Below are positions 1-11,800 of a stretch of 64,000 nucleotides of DNA, piece by piece. The position numbers and the translations under genes are program-made. The DNA is from Stromatinia cepivora (lineage: Eukaryota; Ascomycota; Leotiomycetes; Helotiales; Sclerotiniaceae), in contig RCTD01000003.1 of the NCBI GenBank assembly GCA_014898415.1, positions 248,001 through 312,000 on the forward strand. Reading direction: 5' to 3'. Numbering within the stretch: position 1 is the stretch's first letter; the number at the start of each line of letters is the position of its first letter. The notes beneath the pieces are model-generated. The model saw only the letters and a list, made by a program, of their open reading frames with translations. It was not told the DNA's origin and did not search any database.

Positions 1-2185
1 TCTCATTCAGTCACGAATCGATTGGCTACAAGAGGCTGAACGAAATGGTAAAGCTTCTAAAATCGGTCGTGGTCTTGCCTACAAGCTGTTTGCTGCGTTG
101 GTGGACTACGATCAGAAATATCGTGGCATGGAAGAGGTTATTCTTGACAGCATGAAGATGGAAGCTACGTCACGTGTCGTATTTCAAACTACAGAAAAAG
201 ACGGAACTTTCAAATGCAGCCCGTATTGGATCGACAGTGTGGCACATATTTCGGGATTCATCGTCAATGGCTCGGATGCTGTTGATTCACGTGAAAAGGT
301 CTATATATCACATGGTTGGGATTCTATGAGATTTGCTGAGCCTCTGAGTGCGGAAAAGAATTACCGCTCCTACGTCAGGATGCAGCAGCGTAAGGATAAG
401 ACCATGGCTGGTGATGTTTACGTTTTTGATGGGGATACAATTATCGGCATGGTCGGCGGACTAGCTTTCCAAGCCATTCCTCGAAAGGTTCTCAACATGT
501 TCTTACCCCCAGTAGGTGCAGCAGCCGCTGCAACCACTGCAAAGCCAGCTCCCGCGCCTCAAGCACCTCAATCTTCTAAAACTTCGAACGTAAAGGTTGT
601 CAAGAAGACACAAGTCACCAAAGCCAATATCACCAAGGTGAACCAAAAACTTTTGTCCGTTACCTCTCAAGTCATGGACATCCTTGCAGTAGAGGTTGGG
701 GTCAAGATTGATGAACTTGTTGACAACATCGCTTTCACCGATCTCGGAGTCGACTCGCTTATGGCCTTGACAGTATGCGGAAGACTACGAGAAGAGTTGG
801 ACATCGATATCAATTCTAACGAATTCATCAACTATGCCAATATCGGAGCTTTCAAGTCATTCTTATCACAATTCGAAGGAAAGCCATCAGCTGCCTACAG
901 TGAAGATCCAAGCTCACCTCTCACTACACCTAGTCCTGGAGAATCAGTACACGACCCGCAAGAAGACTCGGAGTTCACAGATCCTTCAGATGATGATGTT
1001 TCAGCGACTGGTGCCGTGGATAATCTTGGTGATATTATCAGAATTACAATCGCGGAGGAGATGGCAATCGATGTTCTAGAGGTCGCGAGTTGTCCTGATC
1101 TCGCTTCACTTGGTATGGATTCACTAATGGCACTTACGGTGCTTGGCCGATTGAGAGAGAAGACAGGACTCTCACTTCCATCCGATCTTTTCCAGGTCAA
1201 CCAGACCATCCGTGATGTTGAAAAGGCGCTAAATGTCGAAGCACCCTCTAAACCAAGGCCGAAGCCAAAACCTAAGGCCCCGTCTGAGCAGCCAAAGCCC
1301 ACCAAACCGGCGATTCCTGCCGCCATTCCCAATGTGCAGGCTACACCTCAAAGAATAGCAAATTCAATTCTACTGCAAGGGAATTTGAGAAAAGCCAGCA
1401 AGTATCTTTGGATGGTGCCTGATGGCGGCGGATCCGCAACCTCGTACATTGAGATCCCAGCACTTTCGTCTGATGTTGCTGTTTTCGGATTGAACTCACC
1501 CTATATGAAAACGCCCGAAGAATTCACTTGCGGTGTACCTGGTATGGCTACACACTATATCAGTGAGATGAAGCGTCGCCAACCAAAAGGTCCCTATCTC
1601 TTAGCCGGATGGAGTGCTGGTGGTGTCATTGCTTATGAAATAGTCAGCCAGCTTACCAAGAACAACGAAGTTGTGGACAAACTCATCCTGCTTGATTCCC
1701 CATGCCCTGATATAATTGAACCACTTCCATCATCACTTCATAAGTGGTTTGCCTCCATCGGTCTTCTCGGCGATGGCGATCCAAGCAAAATTCCAGAATG
1801 GCTTCTTCCTCATTTTGCTGCTTCCGTGCAAGCTCTTTCGACTTACATGCCGAAGGCAATAGATCCAAGGAAGGTACCTCAAGTCATGGCCATCTGGTGC
1901 GAAGATGGTGTTTGTAAACTACCATCAGATCCACGACCAGACCCTTTCCCATATGGCCATGCTCAATTCCTGTTAGACAATAGAACGGATTTTGGACCGA
2001 ACATCTGGGATAAATATCTTGGCAACGAAAAGTTCGTGACCAGACATATGCCCGGAAATCATTTCTCCATGATGCATGCACCGCACGTAAGTAAAATTCT
2101 ACTATTAATCGCAGTGGCCATATACTAACTACTTCAATAGATAAAAATTCTTGGAGATTATATGAGGGAAGCTCTTATGATGTGA
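1..2185 (+). CDS. pks12: Non-reducing polyketide synthase, C-terminal part (PT end, ACP-ACP-TE); DHN-melanin type, pks12-like
   Basis: Partial gene: the frame is already open at base 2, so ketosynthase, acyltransferase and most of the product-template domain lie upstream. The visible protein starts in the end of the product-template domain, followed by two acyl-carrier domains with phosphopantetheine serines in DSL motifs (bases 751-759 and 1118-1126). A Pro/Lys-rich linker and a thioesterase with the nucleophile motif GWSAG (1608-1622) and a late His (GNHFSMMHAPH) complete it. One intron (2087-2140, GTAAGT...AATAG) precedes a last 45-nt exon ending at the TGA at 2183-2185. The ACP-ACP-TE order is that of DHN-melanin and naphthopyrone synthases, which make T4HN or YWA1-type precursors. 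The neighbouring Smr1-like regulator supports a melanin role. The pks12 name is from memory of Botrytis; another NR-PKS is possible. Codon use resembles the flanking genes. Confidence 0.88.
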
Positions 2186-5100
2186 TATGATAGACCTTAT
2201 TTATTGTATTTTGTATTAGAATTTGGTGCTGCTTGTTTGGGTGGTGGTTTTTGTTTTTGACAATGTTACTCGTTTTTTATGAACATCACTTTCGTTATTG
2301 GTATCTACATACACTAGCCAAATATATGCACTGCAATTACATATGAGTTCCAAACATTCTTTTGACATATCTTGCACAGCAAACATTCTATGATTCATCG
2401 ATGTCTTTAGTGGAGGCATTAGACTCGTACACGGCGGCTATAGCGAGACTATTTTCATGCGCCAGCACTTAAACAGGGCTGTACAATGTAAGACTACGTA
2501 TCTCTAATTAATTCTTGTAAGATTATGTAGATTTTGCGTACCTGTTCCGGGCCATTGCGCAAATTTGACATTCCGAAATCAACTTAGCTCATTCCAAAAT
2601 ATACTGGTTTGCCAAATGAGTTAGTTAATACCGAAAATAGTAAGGAGAGAGTATTTATGGGTGAACTAGGTTTATGCGGAAGTAATGTATTCGGTATTCT
2701 AATTCATTGATTAATAAATTAGTATGTATATTAATATAAAGAGAGAAGAAACTACAATTTCATTGTTGTTTATATTTTTAATTTTATTATTTCTTTTTTT
2801 GGTTTAATTAATATAGAAATTATAATTGGAATTACTATATAAAATGAACGAATAATATTGAAGATTTTTTTTATAAATCTTAAATCTCTGTAAGTTTTGA
2901 ATTATAGATTTTGAATTCTTATAGATTTTAAATTCTTATAAACTTTCAGATTTTAAATCTTTATAAACTTTAATTTATTTATTAAATTAATATTGTAGAA
3001 TATGAAATATATTTGTGAATAAACTAGTTCATTTGTGAATAGTTTTATTATTGTTATAAATGGGTATATTATGTAATCAATTAGCTTATTCAAATATTGA
3101 GTTGATTGACGAATAAGCTAGGGTATTCATCAATAAACTAGTTTATTTCGAAATACACTATGTTGATTTCGGAATCCCGGATTTGCGAATGGCCCGGAAC
3201 ATACTATTGCGATTCCACCACTCGGATGCTCGGATCCACCCGAGATGGTACACACCAGAACCATCCTTACATGCATAGATCAATATGTAGTTCGCACCGC
3301 ATTGACCCTGCAGCTTACTTTTAGACGATCCTTGTCAATTCCCCACGTCATATGTGACCTGAGTGTCCCGGCTTCAGTTGCAAGCGGTTGAAGACGGAAA
3401 TGATATGCCATAGGCGAGCTGAGTTTTAAGGCTTGATATCTATATAAGGTAGTTTATCCATAGTAAGATCTTACAAGTGAAAATGATTATAGTTATTGGG
3501 TTTTATTGGATGCCGTGACTAAAGGTCTAGAAGTGCGAAGTGCCGTTCGACGCTTTAGCCTAAATAGGTGTTTGAGACGATTGCCGGGCCCATCCGGGAA
3601 GAAAATGCCGTGGATGCGATTGGATGAGATGCATAATACGGGATGGTTTCATGACATTAGCGTATTGGTTATTGATTCGTAGGGTAACTGTGAGCTGCCT
3701 TTTTGTAATTTGTTTTTATGCCTGAAGCATTTTGACTCCATTAGTTGTAAATAGCATAGCATCCAGCATAATGAGGGTGAACTATATTAAGAAAATAGAT
3801 GCGCTTGACATATTACATAATTTGAAACCCATAATGACGAACAACATCGAGCTTTCTTCTCCTTATTGATGGAAAAATACATGGGTGAGGACTGCATGAA
3901 GGTTTTAACTTCCATAGCCATATCATGCAAAATCACGCCTCTCGATCTCTGCGCAAACGAGAAGTTTCTCGATGATGGCTATTACTTTGGGCTGCCCGTA
4001 TTTCACTTTATCGCTCGTAATGCCAGACCTAATACTGGCTTGTAGCAGCTCCATCATTATAGCTTGGGTCTCCATCTTTTCATATGATAGGTATTTCTAA
4101 GCATCTGTCAGCTTGCAATGCCCCGGGGAAGAAGATGCAGGTAGCACAAAGGTTGCCTTGAGGATACAATTACCAAGATCATGGGCTGATGATTCCAAGA
4201 GAAATTGAAGTACATCACTATGGCAATACCTTTGAAGAGATTAACTTTTGCGGAGATAGATCCAACGCAAGAACAGCATTGCATCAAGTAGATAAAGCTT
4301 GGTTCGGTACGATCTTGCTTTTCTTTTCAATTAATATCGCGATGCATATTGACGGCGCTGATCTTCTTGGATTCGTTTCATACTTGATCCTGTGGTGCAT
4401 AATCATCGAGTCATTGATTAACTTATAACACATCAAGAGATGCCATTTTCAATATGCTGGTGCGAACAGAGTATCCTCAACTGGCTTGAGGAAATCGACG
4501 CATCTACGTAGACTAGCTGTCAAAACAATGGCATCCCAATTTCCCGCAAGAGTTGTCGTCCCGCGTAACGCTTTATGTATTTAGGCGATGGCAACTTCAA
4601 TTGGGCATTACTGCCCAAACAATTATGCCACTATTCGGAGAAGATTCCGTGGCTGACTGGCAATACTACCACTTCGACATCTATTGCGTTCCCCGAGCCG
4701 ATGAGTGTATATGTATGGCTCACCTTTCAGAGTGCTAATTTGTTTATATTCTGTATATGGTGTTGTGTGGCGTATAGGATCTCACTTGCATAGACGGCTG
4801 ACTGAACCTAGTCGGGGGCTGGAAGATGCGGCTTGTTTCGAGGTGAGTCTTGGAATGAGACGATCAAAGCCTTGCTAATATGTGTGAGCGAAATTCTCTA
4901 ACAAACCTTATATTGATTAGATTGGGTTTGTGCTGCAACTCATTATTGCTTACCAAAACTTGAAATATGCAAGTTCTGATCACGGGGGAAAGAACGTGAT
5001 CAGCATAATGGAGGGTTCCAAAATCGATTCGCCATTCAAAAGCTAATCCTTTTTTAGTTCGTGCCATTCAAGCCATTTTGGTACCAAGCTTTGTGGCTGA

Positions 5101-5745
5101 ATCCCCCACCGGATGTCCGGGTAGGAACCAGTCAATGCTATTTGTACATATCGGTTGTGAAAGTAAACAATACGATATTGTAGGATCTACCATCGAGCCT
5201 AGACTTGCGATCCGAGGCAGGATTAGCTTCATATTCATAAGCACCCCTGACATCCTGTCTTGTCAACGCCAAGCAATTGTTTTGGCAACTTTGTCTATAG
5301 AATTTGAGATATGAACCATCAGATATACATCAACAACTATCGTAAACATGCAGCCCAATGCCCATTTCTGCATCTAATTTTTTTTATCAATTCAGATCTT
5401 TATTCATATCTACCGGTGCATGCATATTTATGTATGATCCCAATCTTTTCTTGATTAGTCTTGTGTCCTTTAGAGCAATTCGCTGGAAGCAATGCAGAGC
5501 ACGGTGGTAATTAGGAATAGTGGCATTTGAAAGCGTATTTGTAATGAAATTAAGTTCTTGGGCCCGATGAATGGCCAGCCTATGCAAATCCGGAGTTGGG
5601 TTCTGTGACAACAGGGTACAACATGATGAAGTAACGTGGTATGTCAGGACCTCCATGAGGTCACCTCCTAATTCCAATGCGAGAATAACTCTATCCCTCA
5701 AAATATACAAGCCCGATACTCCCAAACAAGTGCCACCCCAACTCT
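2186..5745. other. Intergenic region between the PKS and the melanin regulator
   Basis: Both flanking genes end here (tail-to-tail), so about 3.5 kb separates two stop codons, which is long for a convergent pair. It holds the 659-bp inverted-repeat element at 2543-3201, whose core is very AT-rich. Bases 3870-4740 contain several short open stretches with protein-like composition but stops between them. One starts at ATG 3870 (about 60 codons, two cysteines), one at 4189 (79 codons) and one near 4575. They may be relics of a decayed gene, but I recognise no family. Nothing else is visible. Confidence 0.5.
2543..3201. mobile_element. Inverted-repeat element (MITE-like), no clear target-site duplication
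   Basis: The left end reads TGTTCCGGGCCATTGCGCAA and the right end, on the opposite strand, TGTTCCGGGCCATTCGCAAA. The inverted similarity continues inward with the shared block ATTCCGAAATCAAC, giving terminal repeats of roughly 45-70 bp. The interior (about 2640-3150) is AT-rich with repeated TTATAGATTTTAAAT-type tracts and has no coding potential. The flanks are CGTACC and TACTATTG; no 2-bp or 8-bp duplication is convincing, so the superfamily is undetermined. The size (659 bp) and lack of a transposase fit a non-autonomous DNA transposon. Confidence 0.72.
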
Positions 5746-8700
5746 CTATGTATTCTGTAGTTTAATTTCCATGTTCCAATTATTCGAAAACGCCAATAAC
5801 TTCCTCCTTATTCCGTCCGACACAGGTAATGTAACCCCAAAGTCGAGTAAGGAAATACAATGATTCATAACATCATTAGGCCTATTGAGTTCCACGTACC
5901 CATCGGCCTTGCTGAGAACTGGGATGCCTTCCCCATTCCAAAGATAAGATTTGACAGAGGGATGGTCTGGTGGCACCGCATCGATCGGAAAGATCGGACC
6001 TTTATCAAGTCTTTGCGCATATGTCTCAACATTTGATACACATTCAAGCCATAGAACCATGGTAACACGATAGATAGCCACTGACCACCAACGCGGACGT
6101 CCTTCTTTTGGCATAGAAGTCACAAGACGAATGACTTGCCCACAATGAAAAAGGGCTTCTCCCGGATTGTATATGCACTTTTTGTAACGTAGAGAAAGCC
6201 CCAAGCTTGTGCCATCAAAATCCTCCTTTCGTGCTAGGCGCTCAATCTCTGGGAAGAATGTCACCGCATTCAAGCTTATGAGATGGTACAGCACGAGATT
6301 GGCTCGAGTAATTTGACAGTTTGGGTCGATTTTGGCATTGACTTCGCACAGGTCATACCATTTCTGGAGTAATGATTGGGCTTCTTGAAGACGTAGTAGG
6401 TTAGATGCCTTTGTAACAGTTCTGGTTCCTTGTCGGGAGCTATACACTTCGGAATGAAAACTTAAAGCTTGGTGCAAATGACATAATGAACTATGGAGCG
6501 GATGGAGAAGGAGCTTCAATTGTAATGGGGACAATTGCCCATGTCGACGTTCGATATCATCGGATAACATGTCACGAAACAGTCCACAAAGTGAGGGCCC
6601 CACAGGTGGTGTACCAATCGAACTAGGATGCAACAGCCAATCAGTGCCGATATATGTTTGTTGAACAATTGTCGCCCATTCGTTTGCATCTTTAGCAAGC
6701 CATAAACACTCTAATCCAGGCATTGGAGCCTCAAGTTCTGTGATTGACATGATAGGTGCGGTGTCGTGGAATAAGCTAAGCTCCTGATCAACCATGACCC
6801 AATTGTAAACCAGCCTAAAACCATTGTCAGCGTCCGTGTAATTCATCCATATGAAAAGACGCATCAGACTTTGTTGTGTTGCGTTGAATTAGATATTGGG
6901 AACGGGAGTCTTGCCTGCTTTTCTTTTCCCTCTGCAGCCAAACTTTCCACTGGTCATGTGGATTCATGGCTTCATGAAAAGAGGGTGCCACAGGTATGTG
7001 AGGTTCCAGCATTCCAGCATGCTTGAGCATCTAGAACCAAAAAATTAATATAAGATGGATTGTTGATTGTAGTAAAACTTACCGCAAGATACATCCCTCG
7101 TTGTGCCATAGCTAGATTCATGTGAGAAGCATCTCCACCCCAAGCACCGAGTATTGTGAACAGCAACGCACATTTAAATACCACGGGGTCGGCGGACAAG
7201 TCAACATTTTTTTCAATCACCTTGAAAAGGGATATACGACAAGCTTCGGTCAGCCCCGCGGTCAAACATCTAGCCTCGGCGGTTGGAAGAGCCGATGCAC
7301 CGTGGGCTATCATTAACAAGAGAAGCAAAGTTGAAGTTTGATTGTTCAGCATTAGTTCGTTTGGATCAAGGTTTCCACCATTAATCAGAGTGTAGTACGG
7401 AGCTAAGCTTCGAACGTGACTTCGAAGAAAATATTCCAATACGTTTGATGGGGGTAAGACGAGGAAATTGAATCCTCCGTCAGGACTTGTATAATTTGAA
7501 GATTTTGGCCAGCCTTTCAAACCTCCTCGATGTGTTTCAAGAGCTGTATGAAGGAAGCTTTGGGTGATGGCAATTATCCGATCTCTGGTACTTGCACTCA
7601 CAGGCATAACTGATATCCCATTCCCATACTGAAGCTCGGCTGGTTCCACATCGTGATCTAATGACTCCCATGTGGCATCGTGCTTCGAATGTTGTTCCAG
7701 GTTCTCGAGATATGCTATGGCTGTTCGTGCTGAAGGCCCTGGAATTAGTCGAGGATTGCATCGCGCAAGAGGCCAGGCGGATTCTGCAGCTACAAGGAGC
7801 TCAAAGTCCACGGCACTGTTATCTGTGAGGATTGGAACCGCAACATCGACCATTTTAGCTTGACGATTAGGATCAGACTGAGAAGAGATACTAGCACTCT
7901 TGGTATGTGACATTGCTGGAGATGGATGCAGAGATCCAGAAAACAATGGATCTGAATTTGAGGAGGTCTCACTTGACTCTAGGAAGCCAGCTGTTACTAG
8001 ACTTCCGGATAATTCTGATCCCATCGAGTACATTTCAAGATCTAAGGGATAGTGACTCCATGTCATCAGGTCTTGGTAGTTGATGTTTCCATTGATCGTA
8101 TCTGTGTTGCCGAACATCGAGTGTTCCATTCCTCCAAGATTTTCCCCTGAGGAAGGTCCGAAGCCATCAACAGTAAACTTTAGATCTTGTACAGAATATC
8201 CAGTCTTTCCTGGTGTTACTCCCGTAAACTGCGGGCCTACAGGAGTCTCTGTAGGACTCATTTTCGCCTCCGGTAATGTTTCTTTTGGTGCTGTGTCCTG
8301 ATCCATCGGGTCATGCGGTGGCTCTTGAATTGGTGATGTCTTTTTGTGCGAGCTTGAAGACCGGTTTGCAGCTTTTGATGAACGTCGGGCATACCTGCTT
8401 GCACATGGTAGATTTTTCTCAGCACATCTCGAGCAGGGGACTCTTTTGTCACAACCGGTCTTCGCACTAGCGCAATTGATACATGCAATAGGTGTTCGAC
8501 CATTGACTGTTGGAACACCACCAGGCAATGGCTCCATCGGGTCTTTTGCTTCATGATATGTGGAGTGATGTCTTTGTAGAAGATCTCTGGAAATCAAAAA
8601 ATTAGTGGATCTCGAGTCTGGACATGACAACAGTACGGGATTGTGAATACCTTCTGGGAAAGGATAGTTGACACAAGGTGCACCGATGTGGCTTTACATT

Positions 8701-8854
8701 TGTATCTGTAAGAGGGGAACTAGCTCAGTAAACAGCTCTCATATGATGGGCAAACCGAGATTCTTTGTTACTTACGACTCGGTATATGTCTCTCCAGATG
8801 TTCCTTCCGAGTAAAACTCTTTCCGCAATATGTGCAAAAAATCATATTCTCCAT
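5746..8854 (-). CDS. smr1: Melanin pathway transcription factor, Cmr1/Smr1 type (two C2H2 fingers + Zn2Cys6 cluster + fungal TF middle domain)
   Basis: Five exons on the minus strand: 8854-8776, 8705-8651, 8586-7083, 7030-6915 and 6814-5746, about 940 residues. Exon 1 starts MENMIFCTYCGKSFTRKEHL, the first C2H2 finger. The second finger (PHRCTLCQLSFPRRDLLQRH) is assembled across introns 1 and 2. At about residues 75-105 follows a Zn2Cys6 cluster (CINCASAKTGCDKRVPCSRC). A Ser/Pro-rich stretch and a long fungal-TF domain with RLVYNWVMVDQE complete it. C2H2 pairs fused to a binuclear zinc cluster are the hallmark of Cmr1/Pig1/Smr1 regulators, which activate DHN-melanin genes in the nucleus. The adjacent melanin-type PKS strengthens this. 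Intron 4 is best explained as GC-AG. ATG 8854 was chosen because it sits just upstream of the first finger; ATG 8845 is an alternative. Confidence 0.9.
6815..6914 (-). other. Probable GC-AG intron in the smr1-like gene
   Basis: The exon upstream ends REKKS plus AG of an Arg codon, and the donor reads AG|GCAAGA. The acceptor is GGTTTTAG|GCTGGTT, preceded by a branch-like GCTGACA. Joining them gives ...EKKSRLVYNWVMVDQE without a stop. Reading through meets a TGA about 65 nt later. A GT donor within the open part of the exon (AAA|GTCTGATG, 55-nt intron) is possible but would add about 17 extra residues and has a poor consensus. Confidence 0.7.
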
Positions 8855-11800
8855 TTAACATTGGCGGCAGTTTTCTTTCCAATTATCGTAGCTTCCATTG
8901 AGGGGGGATCTGATATGGATTTGAATAGTTGAAAGTTGTAAAATTCCCAAGCATATAGTGTTGTCAGCGGCTGATAACTTTATGCTTGTCAAAAGATTCG
9001 CAGGCAGTCCAATGGGCAGGGCTTAGATTCGACAAACATTTAGTAATGATAAGAATAGGTTACCATGATATTTTCAAAAACGAACCTAATATCTTATGCA
9101 CGGTCAGACCACACAAATCCATTGTGACAGGGGTTCAGAGGCACCCGATCTCTAATTCGCCGACTAAGGCAATGTCGTATTAGCCATGCAGTGGCTTCGT
9201 GGTAATCGTGAAGCAGTTGTTTAATATTGCCGCTGGTCTGAAGGATGCTGAGATGTCCTTGTGTATAGATGCTCTGGAAAGTGGTACAGGGACCAGACTA
9301 CCTCGTGAGATCTGATGGAGGGGTCCAATCCCAGCCGGAAAGCCACTGCTTGCAGCTTGGCTAACAGCTGAGCTGGGGGTTTTGGTATTGAAGGTGTCCT
9401 CAAAATCAATAAACAAACTGTAGGAACCCATTTCTACGACTCGAAGTAGTAGTAATCTTATCGTGAAGATAATTAATTGTACAAACATGTGTTGGAACCT
9501 CGACAGACGAGCACCTAACCAGGTTTAAACCACAGGTATCATTGCATGCAGAATCCTTGTTGAAGCTTTCTTGTATGATTCCAAATCAGTTTTTCTTGGA
9601 TATAATGAACCCCACGTGTACCTAAGTATGCATTTGAGGCGGGATGTTAATTAAAATTTGTTTGGAGTATGATCATGCAAGATTCCGGTACAGAAAAAAA
9701 CGAAGTCTGCTGTGATAAGTAGCACAAACATCAGAAGCAGTATACTGTACATACTGTGCCCCTTCTGGAAGATCGTAGTGGGATTAGTGCGTGGGACAGT
9801 GAGAGTACCGACGGGAGTGTGATCAAGCCGTTGAAATGAAGATAATAGGAACAAAGTCTACAGGAATAGACGAAAAGAAGTAATCTGCTAGCGTCGCTTA
9901 GACAAATCGGGTTCTATCATTCGATATCAAACAAGGTTACATTGAAAGTAACCAAGAATAGTAAGCCCAAATTTCGGAATAAGGTACGTGTAGGGATTAA
10001 GACTTATAGCTTAATAGCGATTCGAACAACGCATAAGATACATATCCTTCATGTATTTAGGCCAGCCAAACGATCCTAGGGAAACGATAATATCGCTCAT
10101 TAAGCCTATCTATACTCCGAAAACGTTCTCAAGAAGGATTTGACGTCTATTTTATCTGAACGAGCTCTTTTGTGGTTTAAGCTCGTAGATATACATGTAA
10201 TGGCCCACAAAGGTGGTGCAACCACACCTCAATTAATTTCCCTGTCCGGCTCCCTAATCAAGAGCGTGAAACCTTGGTGGATATCTTGGCTAAAATGGGA
10301 GATCTTAAGAAGTATTTAGTTCCGAGAGAGTACTGTATCGTTCAGTACCAAACATGGTAAACTAGTTCGTATTTTATAAATCGCGATGAGATATCGAAAC
10401 AAAACTATATGAGACCCGGGAGCGTTCTAAAAGAACACTTCCAGAATGGGGAGTCTGAAGAAGGGTTGCGATAGCTCAAAGAATGCTAAGTATAACCTAT
10501 CAAAATCATCTGAAAGTTTTACTTTCGAGAGGAACCCGAAGATTTGAACCCTGTTCAGACTATGCCCCGCCATTCGTGTCCACCACAGTTCAGCTCATAC
10601 ACATGATGAGAGCTCCCGCAGTCAAAGTTTATTTGACCCTGGATATTAGCATATTGTTTCAGAACTACACCCCTCTATCCATGAAATAACAAATAGGACC
10701 TTTCAAATTACTGGAGAGATCAGCTGTACACTCACAGGCACATTCAACCTCTATCCAAGAACAAGGCTGTGAGCAAGTCCTGTAGCCCGTAATTTATTGG
10801 CTGTTCGTAGATAGTGAGCCAGCTCGGGGCGTTGACGTATACTTGCAACTTGGATTCACCTATCTTGGCAGTGGTAGTAGTTTTCAGTGGCATGAACCTG
10901 CAGGCTTTGCACAAAAGCATCTGAAAAGTCGAGAAACATTGAGTCAGTCCCTACTCCATAGGGTAGTTTCCTTGCAATCTCTTGGTAAGCGTGGAGAGCT
11001 TTGCGAAAATGGAAGGTGCGATCCGGTTGAAGTCATGAGTGTCTCTATAGACGGTTTAACCATTTTTCATGTGTTTTCGACCTTACTAATCTTACAGCCA
11101 GATTCTTCTGGTGCTCAAATTACCTTTAACTCTATACGTATTTTTCCACCGCGCCACCGTGATATCGTCCTCAAAACAGCTCACCCCACGGGTTCAAGGT
11201 ACGCCTAAATCAGCTAGAAGATATGTAACCTTCTCGGTTCGCCGTAAAACCCCCATTTTCGGATAGCTGGAAATTTTTATGTTTCATCCCAGCTCCCCTA
11301 GTACCCCTCCCGTATGACAGGATTCTTTTCATAGGTTGATTTATCTTGAAGGGTCTGAAGTTGCAGGCCTGGTATGTCAGCCCTACATGACGTTCCCCTG
11401 AGATGCCACATCGTAAAAATTCTTCCGATAATGATCCACTAAGCAGGGGCCCCACTATTAGAGAATACCGTTTAAATTCGAGTATATGACTAGCGGAAAT
11501 TGAAATCCCTCAGAGTAACTTCGTAATAACAAAAGTTTGCAGACTTCTCAGTGTAGATACCGACGCGTACACACCGAACAGTCACCACGAACTCGCGGAA
11601 CAAGTTAGTGTGACCATAAGCTCGATAATATACGGGACAATACGAGGTGCAAGTGCACGCTCACTCGTAACTCCACGTATCAAATAATACGCAGTATCGG
11701 CATGAACATGAAGATATTAATAGTTTCATCGCCAATCAGCTCTTAGCCTTAAACACAGCCGGGAGTCATAAATCATGCTGTTATCGGGAATAAATCACAT

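Noticed and set aside
5387..5725. 112-codon minus-strand open stretch just beyond the regulator's stop
   Set aside because: It begins at a TTG, has no domain, and the regulator already has a plausible C-terminus; no intron joins the two convincingly.
10520..10580. tRNA-like segment with a GATTTGAACCC stretch
   Set aside because: No acceptor stem, anticodon arm or D-arm pairing could be drawn around it.
10843..11208. 121-codon plus-strand frame in the gene-free region
   Set aside because: It starts at a non-ATG codon, has non-coding composition and no splice partner.
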